NCBI RefSeq assembly: GCF_905220415.1
Contig: NC_059565.1
Span: 2,690,501 to 2,754,500, forward strand
Direction: 5' to 3'
Length of the DNA: 64,000 nucleotides
Origin: Colias croceus
Taxonomy: Eukaryota > Arthropoda > Insecta > Lepidoptera > Pieridae
Of this stretch, positions 36,482 through 48,700 are shown piece after piece. The translations under genes and the position numbers were made by a program. Positions within the stretch are counted from its first letter, which is position 1; every line of letters starts with the position of its first letter. The notes beneath the pieces are model-generated. The model was not told the DNA's origin and made no database searches. It was given only the letters and a program-made list of their open reading frames with translations.

Positions 36482-37048
36482 TACTCAATATAGTATGCTA
36501 TACCTATTTGATATTGTGTATATAAACCTCTGAAACCACTATGTATTAAGAAATATTAAAATCCGTTGCGTACTTTTTAAGATACAAACAGACAGACAGC
36601 AGGAACGCCTTTGTTTTATACTATGTCGTTTATTATTTATATCACTCTGTTATGTTCTATTTAACTTATCTGTCAGTTATAATTGTACAAATATATAAAT
36701 ACTTTTTACCGAATTTCCTTTGCGCGGACGGAAATCTATTTATAAATAAAATGAAAATTTACATAAAAAAGAGCGTGTGTGCTGAGCACACGTGTCAGAA
36801 ATTAAACTTCTTTGGCAACATTCAAAGATCAAAATCGTCGCCTTATTCCATGACGTGAGGGTATTGCCATGACGCGACCTTGAAATTTTACTCTCAACGC
36901 GCCTAAAGAAGTTTCAACTCAAAACTATTAAAGTCTATCAGGGACATTAGCAAATGGTGAAAATTAGAAAATAAAACAACGCATGAAACTTATAATTTAT
37001 TAATTCTCTTATTATACAATTTTTACATAAACATCTATCTATCTCTTT
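36482..37048. other. spacer downstream of NitFhit
   Basis: A GAAGTGAAACTTCTTT-family copy fills 36768-36923. The NitFhit poly(A) signal lies at 36996-37001. No ORF is supported. Confidence 0.5.
36996..37001 (-). promoter_or_regulatory. poly(A) signal of NitFhit
   Basis: AATAAA on the minus strand, about 48 nt beyond the NitFhit stop codon. Confidence 0.55.
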
Positions 37049-40000
37049 CTATCTCTCTTCATCCGCCATCTTCTTTATCTCTTCTCTCAACATGTTTGCT
37101 TCTGTTCGCATTTCTTCTAAACTTCTAGCTGGCTTTCCTGGATATTTGGGTGTGAAACTAAAAATAAATTTATTGATTTTGACTTTCCTCTTTTATGTTT
37201 TCCTTATAATATAAGCTATAAGATGTCAGTGAAAATATTGTTTAAGCCGTTGAGACTCAAAAAAATCGACGGCTTCAGTTTTGAATCCATACTAATATTA
37301 TAAATGCGAAAGCAACTCTGTCTGTCTGTCCGTCTGTTACTCAATCACGCCTAAACTACTGAACCAATTTTTATGAAATTTGGTATGAAGATATTTTGAT
37401 ACGTACGAGAAACGACATAGGCTACTTTTTATCCCGGGAAAATGACGCAATCCCGGAAATCCCACGGGAACGGGAACTATGCGGGTTTGTTATTAATTAG
37501 TTAAATAATGAATTAAGTTCTTACAACAAAATAAAATACACTTACTGATCATGTTTTGCAAGTTCCAAATAAATGTGATCGTTCTCTATGAAATCCCCTT
37601 TTCTTCTTGGTAAAATGTGACAATGTAAATGCTGCAAGTTGTGTAAAAATAAATATTAATATAACACAATTTGTATCACAACACCATATAAATCATAAAC
37701 CGATTAAACAAAATTTACAACCTTTTTTTTTGTTCGTTATATTTTTTGTAATATAATATTTATGGAAATTCATTTAAAGATTTTTCCGGTCGTGGCAAAT
37801 GAATTTTCGAAAACTTTAATACTGTTATATATCTTCTTAAAAATAAAGGCATGTTTCCTTTCAACAAAATTTACAATCTCCAGTATTTCAAGTACCAGGG
37901 TCATTTGATTCCACCCTATATTTATGTACCATGGGCAAAGACGGGGCGGAATGCTAGCTAATAAAAAAAATAAACTTACTCTAACAGTCTGTCCTGCATC
38001 TGGCCCGTCTTGTATTGTGACTGTACATGATTCTGTTTTGTGTACTTTTTCCATTAACTGAAAACGAAAAATCGATTGATTGTTGTATGATTGGTGATTG
38101 ATTGGTTGATTGGTGATTGATGGATTGATTGTTTGTTTGTTTGGTGACTGATTGATTGTTGATTAGTGGAAACAGTTTTGTTGGCTGAAATGATTAATTA
38201 CTGGCTTGATAAATTGTAGACTTATGGATTGTTGTAATTTTGGTAAAATAATATTAAATGGTCGACAAAAAATGTACGGGATCGTATAAAACATTCATTG
38301 AAATTAACACCTTATTTCGTGGCAGTAATGTTTAAATTCTACTGTATACGCTTATTAGAAAACTCTTTAAAATACCTTTTGTATAAACCGAATGGTTTTA
38401 AAGAAATCTTCTGCCTCTTCATCTGTCAAATCTTTATTTCTCTCGGCCAGTCGTATCGGTGCTATAAGCACGTGACCCGGAATTACACACCTTTATGTAA
38501 AGAAAAATAAAAAAGACGCATGCCGAGCGCACGTGTCAGAAGTGAAACATTTTTGGCAAGATTCAAAGATGTCAAAATCGTCGCCTTTCCCCATGATGCG
38601 AGCTTGAAATTTTACTCTCAACGCGCTCGAAGAAGTGCTTCTAGAAAAATTATGTAGTTTTTGTATATTTGAAGTGAATGATGGAGTAAGGCGACGATTT
38701 TGGTATCTGGCACATACGCTTTTTTTAATATTTCGCTACTTGTATATTAAATATATATGTACTTGAAGGTTTGTAATCGATGAAGAAAATTGCCTCACTA
38801 GTAGCAAACTCAATTACTGGACAAATTTGGATGAAATTTTGGTCTTGATAGACTCGAATTTGGAATAAGTTAGGAGACGAATAAATAACTTCAGGTTTTT
38901 CTTCAAAATATATTTTAAGATGAAAAAAATTGGTTGCCTGTAAAGTCGGTATACGGGCGAAGGTTTTACGTGACTACGACTTTTTATGTCTGTCTCTCTC
39001 GCTCTTAGGCGGGCTAACCATGCCCGAGTGGAAGGGACGCGTGCCTCTCACTCGCTCTCATTGTGAGCGCATAACGTGAGCGGAGCGTAACGCAGTTTCT
39101 TGAAGTGTCACCCGGCAAACCAATTTATAAGACTTTGTCACGTCAAAATTAATTAAGACATACCAGTAATAACACTTACCTCAAGTTTACAAAAGCATAC
39201 GTCAACTTAGATTTATAAAACACACAGCTCTCTGGTACTTTGACATGACCAAATACATTCATTGGTTCTTCGTTATTGGGTTCGGGGGTTCGATTCTCTG
39301 TGGGTGTAATTTTGTCTGTGTGTTCTGCTAAGAGGTCCTTACGGAGGCTTAACGCGTAGAGTGAATATACGTCTGGGCTGAAAAAAAGTTTGGTTATAAT
39401 AAAAAAATATTATGAGTGCTTATAAATATTAATAAGATAATTTTTCAATTAAACACGTTTAACACAAACAATTTTGTTACTGTTATTTTCTTAATATAAC
39501 TAGTCTGGTCATAAGTTCTGTCATCATGTTATATTTTCTAATTTTTAATGTTTACCGCAAATTTATTTTTCACGTATGATTTTAGATTATTTGACGCGTT
39601 AAAAAACGACACGTTTTATTAGAATAACGTATTTGTTACAATGTAGTGGACGCAAAAAGAAGACAGAGTCGCTGTTCTCGCTCTGCATCGTAGCGGTTAC
39701 GCACCAAGAGAAATTTTCAGTTTGCTTTAAAATTTACAAATAACACAGATATTTTTTTATTGCACTATAAAACGATTTAAGTAAGATTCAAGAGTAGAAG
39801 ATAGGAATAGAAGTGGTCTTTGTCGTACGATTTGGATGACGGCAGTAATAAATGCAATAAAGGTGCTAATAAGGAAAAGTCCGGTCCGAAATCGAAAACA
39901 GTTAGCACTGGAGATGGGCCTTAGCAGTACCACAGTTAAAAAGGTGTTGAACGAGGACCTAGGTCTATGGGCTTATTGTAGAACAACATCGCATCGTCTT

Positions 40001-43000
40001 AACACACGCTTGAAGAAATTAAGGCTGGATAAATGTCGCGCTTACATTAACGATACGCGAGAAAAATGTATCGTGAAATCCTGTTTTCAGATGAAAAATT
40101 TTTTACTGTGGAGGAGTGCTGCAACAAACAGAATATCAAAGTGTATACCCACAGTAATGAAGAAGCTTGACAATGTGAATCTCGAGTCCAACGTGGCCAT
40201 CACCCCTTATCAGTAATGGTTTTCCGGGAAGTGTCTTATTTTAGTCTAACAGAGGTGTTTTTCAGTGAAAAGGGTGTGAAAATAAGTTCCAATGTTTACC
40301 AAAATACGGTTCTGACAAACCTCGTTAAGCCTCCTTTTCTGAACATGTTAAAAAATCAACACTGGGTATTCCAGCAGGACTCAGCAACTGCCCACAAAGC
40401 CAAGAGTATCCAAAACTGGCTAGCCGCCCGTCAGATTGACATCATTCGTCATGAAGATTTGTCATCTTCTAGCCCGGACCTGAATCCTCCGGATTATAAA
40501 ATCTGGTAATATTTAGAGGAGAGAACCTGCGCTAAATCTCACCCAAATTTGGAGTCACCCAAAGCATCCATTATTAAAGAAGCTGCTGAAATGAACATGG
40601 ACATGGTGCGTGCTGCGATAGACAACTGGCCGCGGAGGTTGAAAGCTTATATCGCAAAACTTGGATGCCATTTTGAATAATTTTTATACGAAATTATTAA
40701 GTAATATGTAAGCTTTATTGCCACATATAAAACAATAAATATATAAAAGTAACTTTTTGTTTATTTAATAGAACATATGTGACAGAACTTATGACCAGAC
40801 TAGGTAATATAAATCTCGTGTCACAATGTTTGACCTCAATGGACTCCTAAACCACTTAACCGATTATAATAAAATTCGCACACCATGTGCAGTTCGATCC
40901 AACTTGAGAGATAGGATAGTTTAAATCTCAAACCGTTTTAGAGAAAGCGGGCGAAGCCGCGGGCGGTAAGCTAGTAATTTATAAAATATCACTGTTCCAT
41001 TTTCATACACTGTCACCATTTGATAATCACTTGTTGACTTGTACAAATTCTTCAAAAATCTTATTCTGCATAACTCTTGATCAAATCAAAAACTTTACTG
41101 CTACTCACAAAAATCCCAAAAGAAATCATTATTTTTTATAAAAAAATTACTGTTTTAAAAAAAAAAGTCACATATTTCTCAAAATACTTGCAAAAACGCC
41201 ATAAAAAGTTAAAAACATTTAATCACTAAAAAAATCACCGTCGATGCCTCCACACGGGCATGTCCCTCCGCACTGAGAGCCCTGCGCCCAACTCCGCTAG
41301 CGCATACCGCGGGGCGGATTCCCCACAATCCGCTAGGACTTCGCCCCAGGGGCTGATACATAGTGCATGCCCGTAGGAACGACGCTTTGTGTTGTGTTGC
41401 CCGGTCTGCGCGGCGGCTATTACATAACACTGATTTTCTATTGCGCGCGCTCTGAAATAAAATGAAAAATGTGTGCGACGTAAGAAGTGAAACTTCTTTA
41501 TGACCTTATTTAAAAAAAAATTACTACATATATGCAACTTTACGGAAATACGTCGAATCACGCGTGGTAGGGATAAGAAAAAGATGGCGCGTAACGGAAA
41601 AATGTCACGCGTAACGAAAAAATGTTACACTAAATTTTTTTCCAACCCCGATAAAGAAGTTTCACTTCAAAAAATTAAAAAAATCTAACCTCAAAAGCAC
41701 ATGCCAATGCGCTTCTCCCGTAGCATAAGTAAATGCAGATGGGTAAGTTAATATATCCGCATTGAATGTACCCAATGTTGTGCTTAGTTCCGGAAATCGC
41801 ATGTCGTAACATATTGCTAGACCTGAAAAAGAATAAAGAATATTTTGTAGCACACACACAGATACGAAAATAATCGCAGATACACATAAATGCTCACACA
41901 AGTGCACACCATCATACAAACACAAAGAGCACATGCTTAAGTCAAACGTGTTTAAAATTGTAGGCTTAATTTGGATAAATTTCGTTAATTTTTGCATACA
42001 CAATGTTGATACACTAGATTTTGTTGCCAAAATAAAACGTGAAAGGGTTGAATCGAAGGCATTTCTTATGGAGAATAACTTAAAAGCGCTAAAATTTAAG
42101 AATCATAAAAAGGAAAAAGCTACTTTTGTAAATTTTTACCTATTTTTCCTACAGGGCTGTCAACAGGGGTCACAATATGTTTGCCTGGCGTGCAAAAATC
42201 ACTCTCTTTAAGGCGTATATTCTTCTCCGGTATCTCTACGTCAAATAAATGCAATTTCCTATATGTTTGAACTATTTCACCATTGTTATTTATTATTATG
42301 TGCGTGTTGAACATTTTATTTGGGTTTGATTCATCCTGAAAAGAATGTTATTTTTATTGCTAGTTTTTACATAAAAAAGCACACACTCTTTGTTTTATTT
42401 TGGTTCCAAGCACAGGTGTCAGAAGTGAAACTTCTTTGGCAAGATTCAAAGTTACAAAACAATATCAATTAAAAGATAAAAAATCGTCGCCTTACACCTA
42501 CTACTAAGGCGACGATTTTTTATCTTTTCGCGATTTTTTGTCTCAACGTCTCAAAAATTTTACTCTCAACGCACCTCAAGAAGTTTCACTTCAAAAAATA
42601 ATTGTCATTGAGAGTTTACTAAATAATTCCAAATCCTTAGTAAACTATTGAGTTGTCTTGTATTAATTAATATTCGATAGAGAATTCAAAACTAAAATCT
42701 CAAATAAGCCATAGACTATGAAATCTATGTTACTCAAAAATTACCTTTTCATGTACACCACCCATAGACAACCAGACATTATGTTTTGCTGCCAAATCTC
42801 TATACTGCTTGACAGTATTGCCAGTTAGAATTGGTTCTGCAGAAGCTAGGGTATCCTTTTTATTGTCACAAATAAAATCACATGCTTCTGGGAAGAATAT
42901 CATCTGCAAAAACATAATAAAAATCAACTTTTTTCAGCAACTAAAAAGTATTTGTAGCTCATGAGCTGAGTATTTAAAAAAAGATTTAAATCTTGTTGGA

Positions 43001-44276
43001 TATGAAATAATGCAAGAGTTAACGGTATGATAAATTTAAATTATTTATTTTTAAGCTTATTTTCAAAATTATAATTAAAAATGTGATTGTATACATGCTA
43101 GTGATTAGAAAAAATTGATTTCATATTATTAATGTTTAAAAGTAATATTACGCTACTAGTATTTATTATAAAAAACCATGTACATAACCATATCGCATAA
43201 ATTTCAAGATTTTGAAAGTTCTTACTATTATCATAGGCTATATTTTGGTTAAGTTTTTAAAGTGAAACTTTTATTACATCGTCTCAAACTTTTTGGTCTG
43301 TGTAGCGCATGTCGCGTGACGCACGATACGTACGATAATTATCGTACAAATAAGATAATTTTTAGTTAAATGTCTATAGTGTGAAAAAAAGTTTCACTTT
43401 TACAGTGGTTTCATAAAACCACACAACATTTTTTATTGTCCTTTTACCAGAAAAATGATTAATCCATACTTATATTATAAATGCAAAAGTAACTCTGACT
43501 GTCTGTCTGTTACTCAATCACGCTTTAACTACTGAACCAATTTGCATGAAATTTGGTATAGAGATATTTTGTTACCCGAGACATAGGCTACTTTTTAGCC
43601 CAGGACATAGGATAGGTTTTATTCCGGGAATCCCACGGGAACAGGAACTATGCGGGTTTTTCTTTGACTGCGCGGGCGGAGCCGCGGGTGGAAAGCTAGT
43701 TACACATAATTACGTACATCTAAATATATACCTGTGCATTATCTTTTGCAGCATCACTGACTAGTTGGGTAACAACTTCTAAATTCTTTGATTTATCAGC
43801 AACAGATGTCATTTGGCAGACGGCGATTCTTTTAGCAGTCATTTTACTGTAGAATCTTTGCTCTATATTAATTATTTTTTTTAAGAGTGGAGCCCAAAGC
43901 TGAAAAAAATGGCATCAATATTTAGTTTATTTTTCAAGGCATAGTTACATATTTTATACCTATTAATAAAATATGTACTATCTGATACATTAAATAATAT
44001 ATGTTAGTACATAATAGACATGAAAAAATAAACACGTAATTTTAAATAGGTATTGAATAGATTCAACCATCTTTAATGTAATTCAAACAATGTCTGATAA
44101 CCATACTGACAAGACAAGTACAAAATATCTTTATCTCAACATAAATAGATACAATTGAGTTCCTTTGTGTAATCATCAAATAAACAATGTAAATAAATGG
44201 AGATATCTTCAAAATCTTCAAAATAAAAGATAAAATCGTTCTACTTTGCATTTTTTTCCTAGGTACTTACCCGCAT
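37049..44276 (-). CDS. NitFhit: NitFhit, nitrilase-HIT fusion protein
   Basis: Single-chain fusion of a Nit1-type carbon-nitrogen hydrolase and the diadenosine polyphosphate hydrolase Fhit, the known invertebrate arrangement. Eleven minus-strand exons: 44271-44276, 43732-43899, 42745-42903, 42140-42335, 41690-41822, 41239-41451, 39180-39377, 38376-38490, 37980-38057, 37546-37631, 37049-37157. They total 1461 nt (486 residues) with all junctions in frame. The nitrilase triad is visible: Glu64 (FFPEA), Lys138 (YRKLHLF) and Cys181 (ICYDMRFPE). Fhit begins near residue 325. It has VIPGHVLIAPIR, QDGPDAGQTVR and the histidine triad HLHCHIL (residues 423-429). Starting at the internal ATG at 43842 gives 465 residues, close to fly and worm NitFhit. 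The two-codon first exon adds a basic leader, possibly mitochondrial, and is less certain. Confidence 0.93.
37286..37490 (+). mobile_element. Helitron-like element, 3'-truncated
   Basis: TCCATACTAATATTATAAATG start, stopping after CCCACGGGAACGGGAACT without the GC stem or CTAG. It lies in the last NitFhit intron. Confidence 0.6.
38073..38165 (+). repeat. TGAT-rich simple repeat
   Basis: Degenerate GATTGATTGGT and GTTTGTTTGT runs in a NitFhit intron. Confidence 0.7.
38516..38720 (+). mobile_element. GAAGTGAAACTTCTTT-family element, rearranged
   Basis: The left part is intact up to ACTCTCAACGCGC. The right part repeats TAAGGCGACGATTTTGGTATC in inverted order. It lies in a NitFhit intron. Confidence 0.55.
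39503..40800 (+). mobile_element. mariner-type transposon of the DD37D (maT) group
   Basis: 1298 bp between TA dinucleotides, with perfect terminal inverted repeats of 21 bp starting GTCTGGTCATAAGTTCTGTC. It is inserted, antisense to the host gene, in the NitFhit intron between the exons coding for the end of the nitrilase part and the start of the Fhit part. The transposase inside is broken, so the copy can no longer move itself. Confidence 0.9.
39641..40680 (+). pseudogene. broken maT-type transposase
   Basis: An initial ATG is followed at once by a stop, and further frameshifts and stops occur at about 39730, 40110-40216 and 40507. Recognisable parts in order: helix-turn-helix sequence (RKQLALEMGLSSTTVKKVL), the first catalytic Asp in SDEKFFTVEE, the second in WVFQQDSATAH and the third in SPDLNPPDY. 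Exactly 37 residues separate the second and third Asp, which defines the DD37D group. Confidence 0.85.
40806..40974 (+). mobile_element. Helitron-like element, TCTCGTGTCACAATG subfamily, 5' end interrupted
   Basis: Begins AAATCTCGTGTCACAATG four bases after the maT element and ends GCGGGCGGTAAG then CTAG. It is close kin to 29800-29983. Confidence 0.7.
41468..41680 (+). mobile_element. GAAGTGAAACTTCTTT-family element, TACGTCGAATCACGCG subtype
   Basis: GCAACTTTACGGAAATACGT and GGTAGGGATAAGAAAAAGAT are shared with 59940-60126. It lies between two NitFhit exons, only 10 bp from the exon at 41690. Confidence 0.65.
42381..42599 (+). mobile_element. GAAGTGAAACTTCTTT-family element with extra inner inversion
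   Basis: ATCAATTAAAAGATAAAAAA, CGTCGCCTTA and TAAGGCGACGATTTTTTATC form an inner hairpin absent from the other copies. It lies in a NitFhit intron. Confidence 0.65.
43330..43347. repeat. perfect 18-bp palindrome
   Basis: GTACGATAATTATCGTAC equals its own complement. It lies in a NitFhit intron and its role is unknown. Confidence 0.9.
43463..43699 (+). mobile_element. Helitron-like element, full length
   Basis: TCCATACTTATATTATAAATG to GAGCCGCGGGTGGAAAG then CTAG. It ends 33 bp before the NitFhit exon at 43732-43899, so its 3' end sits beside a splice donor. Confidence 0.7.
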
Positions 44277-45779
44277 GATGCGACCCTGATAACTTAATGC
44301 AATTAAATGTATGATATAATGTAAATAGCTATAAACTCACTGTTATTTATTTATTTTTAATAATTCGATATGTATGCCCAAAGCAAAATACGACACCGGA
44401 CAGCAAACACCCTTGACACCTTTCAATAACAGCTGATAACGTCAATGTCAATCACAGCCCACAGCTGTCAATTATTGTCTTCTTATTTTGTGTCAAAATA
44501 TAGAGTTGCTATTCACAGTAAGATTCACAGCTATACCACACTGTACTGCGTCTTTCCAAACTATACAAGGCCAGCACGCAACGGTGTGAAACTAATCACG
44601 TATAGTTTGGAAATAACTTTTTTACAAAGTTCTTCCAATCTATACAACAATATTACGCAAATACTCGCGTATACTTTGTAGTGAAGTAAGTAAGAATAGC
44701 GCTCCAAAACATACAGCGCCAGTACGCATGCGGACTAATCGTGTATGTTTCGGAGTAAGCGCGTCGTCTTTCCATTGCTCGCATTTATATTATTGTATTG
44801 CTGTTTTTAAATCTATTATAACAATGCATGAGTATGTAATGTTGCGTACTTGTGTGCGTACTGATCGTATATTTTTTGTATCGAGGATGCTTTCGTTCCC
44901 GACTATACAGCACGACTTACAATAATTGACAATAGTGCTAAAATGTAAGGTAAGAATCTAATAAGACCAGAAGAAGACGGTTGCAAGACGACTATTTTTG
45001 TGTAGTTAAAAATACACGAACCTAACCTAACCCATAGGTAACCTTATCTGTTACCTATTTGTTTTCCTAAGCTTACCTAAGTTTACTTAAGTTTCACCTT
45101 AAAACAAATAAAAAATGAGCGTGCAGTTAAGCCATATAGCTTATGGTGAGCGGAACGTAAGTGATGTAGGCGGTGTCTCTCCATATGTATATCTCAATGG
45201 GTGTAGTAGGTATATATAGTTTTGCGTACTGATCGTTACACAACATACACGCGTTACACAGTATACACGATCAGTACGCAAAATTGGTGTATATATTGTA
45301 ATAACAAACTTAAAAACAACATTACAAATTACAAAGTATACACGAGCAGTTTCCTATGGTTGCGTTCTGGCTATGTTTAGTTTGGAAATACGCCACTGTA
45401 CTCATATTTATTGTAAATATTGATTTAGAATAAGCATTGATTTATTCTAAAATGTGTAGGTACGTACGGAAAGCATTGTAACATGTAATATCTATTATTT
45501 TCAGTACGTCTATTTAAACAAACTGTATAAAATATACATAAATTTATTATCTGTATTAACGTTTTGAATAATCTGTGGAACAGTCGAGAAGATTTTGACA
45601 CTTGACATTTGACATATCTAGAAAAGTCGTAGGTAGCCGGGTGAAAACTGAAAAAAATATTTATTGTCATTTTGTTGTGAAAAAGAGCCTCTCGTTGATT
45701 CTATTTTTGTCTCAGAGAAAGCTTTTGCTTGCTGACTGCTATTAAGAGTTAACGAATTAAGAAAACAAACGCTTGAAGA
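44277..45779. promoter_or_regulatory. head-to-head spacer of NitFhit and Sgt1
   Basis: The two genes diverge from this 1.5-kb stretch, so both promoters should lie here. Imperfect palindromic repeats with TTCCAAACTATAC / GTATAGTTTGGAA and GCGTACTGATCGT / ACGATCAGTACGC occur at 44549-44615, 44699-44757 and 45209-45301. A MITE-like repeat at 45096-45193 recurs inverted at 59344-59453. No TATA box was assigned. Confidence 0.5.
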
Positions 45780-48700
45780 ATGGGAGATTCGAAAGAAAAT
45801 CCCGTTGTTGAGGTAAACAATTTAATTTTTTTTATTTATCTTGTCTAAAATTTGGTTTATCAATATTAAACTTATAAAAATCTAACTTGTATAAAAAGTT
45901 AAACTATAACCACTACGATCATCCTCTTAATTTTAATTATTTTACTTACCTTCACCTGTTGATTGTATTTCAACTTTTATTTATAAAAATTAAAGGCAAA
46001 ACATATAAGCTTTTGGGTTCTTTAAATAAAATAGAGGAATTCAGTCACACACGGTTAAGCATTTAGATGATAAATATAAGAATTGCAAGTGAAAGGATAA
46101 AGAAAGTAAATATTTTGTAGCAATACATCTAATTATTTTTTAAATAAAAATTTGATCATAAGTCCTTTGCAAAAAAAAAGTCCTTTGCAGTATGTACATA
46201 GCATAGTAATTTATCTTTTCAGTATGAGTATCGCAATGACTCTAATGTTGCAATTCCTTAATGGCTGTGTTGGCCATGGCCTCCTAAAAAAAAACTTGCT
46301 CTCAAATTTTATGGATTGCTGAGAATAATTTGATAATAATTTTTTATACAATCTTTTTATCTATACCTGTATGTTAATGCTTCATTTAGACACGATTTTT
46401 ACCCGTTTAACATAGGTAATAATTTTAATTAGAACTTTGTATCTAAGAGCTCTATGATCAGTGACTACAACAATTTCATAAGACATTATTTTTGACTCAC
46501 TTATTAAAGTATGTTTTTATAACAATACTAGCTGTGCCGCTCCACTCCTGTTGGTCTTAGCGTGATAATATATAGCCTATAATATTACTTGTGGATAATG
46601 TAGCTTTCGAATGGTGAAAGAATTTTTAAAATCGGTCCAGTAGGTTATTTATTCATTACAATCAAACAAACAAACAAAGTTTTCCTCTTTATAATATTAG
46701 TGTAGATTAATTATTGTACACTAACTTATAAATGTTTAAATTTCAGGCAGCGAAACCAAAAATCAAACATGACTGGTACCAAACAGATGCATTTGTAGTT
46801 GTAACAATACTCATTAAGAATGCACCAAGCGATAAAATTAAAGTTTATTATGGGGAACGGAGTGTAAGTAATATAAATTATAAATCTAACTTTCTACATT
46901 TAGGTAATAATTAATGGATTTTAGGTAATTATGATATAATGCAATGCAGCCTTATCTTTATATTAACAATTTAATCAAGCAATCTAGTAAGTAATAAGTA
47001 AGTAAGGGTGCGTTCCAACAATGTTGTATCGATTAATTATTGATTGTTGGAAACAGACATTGTTTCCATTATAACAATTGTTTGTTGTCACGCCAAAATC
47101 GTGCTGTTGCTCATTGAACCTGCACATTGCGTTGTGGCAATAAATAAATGCCAAAACACAATCTCTGTTACAAATTACTCATAGAAAAAGTCAGTACAAC
47201 TTATTTGGCTGCCTTATCACTTAATTGTTATTGGCAATAAATTTATATCTTATTTAATATTATCTCCACAGCTCTCAATATCAAGTCCACTGCCAAACAC
47301 AGATTCAGAATACAGCCTCGAACTAGAGCTAGCGCATGAAATTATACCATCTATGTGCACATATGTAGTTAGTCCGTCAAAAGTGGAGGTCAAATTGAGG
47401 AAAAAGGAGGGGATTCGGTGGACCGTGCTGGAGGGGGAGGGAAATGAGGAGAAGGTTAAGGCCATACCTCAAGGTATGTATTATTATTGTGTGAAAAAAT
47501 ATTATGTAAAATTAAATTGACATGATTTGAAAAGAGCAACTATGGAGTTTCTTGCAGGTTCTTCTCCATAGATACTACTTTCCGAATCGGTGGTAAATGT
47601 TAAAAATATGTAATGACGATTCAAAAGTGCTTTTATAAGAAGTCTAATTGAATAAATATATGTTTGAGTTTGAGTTTAGTGTGGAGCAATACTATTGGTC
47701 ACTTACAAACACATTCCTCACAGACAGTCATTACTAGTCGGGCGCGATAACTTAACACCTGCTACCTATACCCGTCTCTTTCACTCTCACGTGATTATAG
47801 AATGGAGTGAAAGGGACAGGACTATTTTTCAGGTGTCTAGTTAACTCGCCCGAGTTATACTATTGTTTGTTTTTAATACAGCATGTTCTATTGTAACAAA
47901 TGTTTATTTTATTTCAAAGTCAGTACAAACTCATTTATTTATAATTATTACTTTAAAGCTGTTATCGACGCGTCCGGGCCGCAGCAGCCGCCGAAAATAT
48001 TCAGAAAAGACTGGGACAAAATAGAAAAGGATATTAAGAAAATGGTTAGTTTTTGTGCTTTTGTTGTCTGGAAGAGAATACAATTAAGTTATAAGGCTAT
48101 ATAAAGAACTATAGTTATAGTATGATTGAATTCATAAACAAAACAGAGAACAATTGAAAGTGCAATGTTTATGTTGTCGTTGTTAAAAACTTGATTAAAA
48201 CCTAACTTAAGGCCGTGTACGCGGTCCGTGCGCTGTTTGGCTCAAATATGTGATTTTTCAAACCAGATTGTCCATCAACCACTTATCTTACAAACATATG
48301 AATTACTAATAATTTTAGGAAATTTTATTGTCTATATAGTTAATTAAGAGTTTTTTTCAATTAATACAGTATTTGTGAATACCATCAAGATAACTGAGCC
48401 GATGATTACTTGATTTCGCTTTTAGTGTCAATTTCGAAGCTAAAAATATCTGAAATCGCTGACAGATCTAACACACAATTTTTTTTAACTAACTGCAAAA
48501 ATCCTTATTAAAATAGTTAGTTAAAAGATTTTTTTATTTTGGACTCCTAACTTACGAAATTAAAATCCGAACAATGTGAATTTTTTTAGAAATTATAGTC
48601 GACAAAATGATTATTTTCACCAAGATATTTGACTTAGTTTAATATTATTTTTACATATTGCAATAAAAGAACGTCTTACTTATAAGATAAAATTTAAAAA

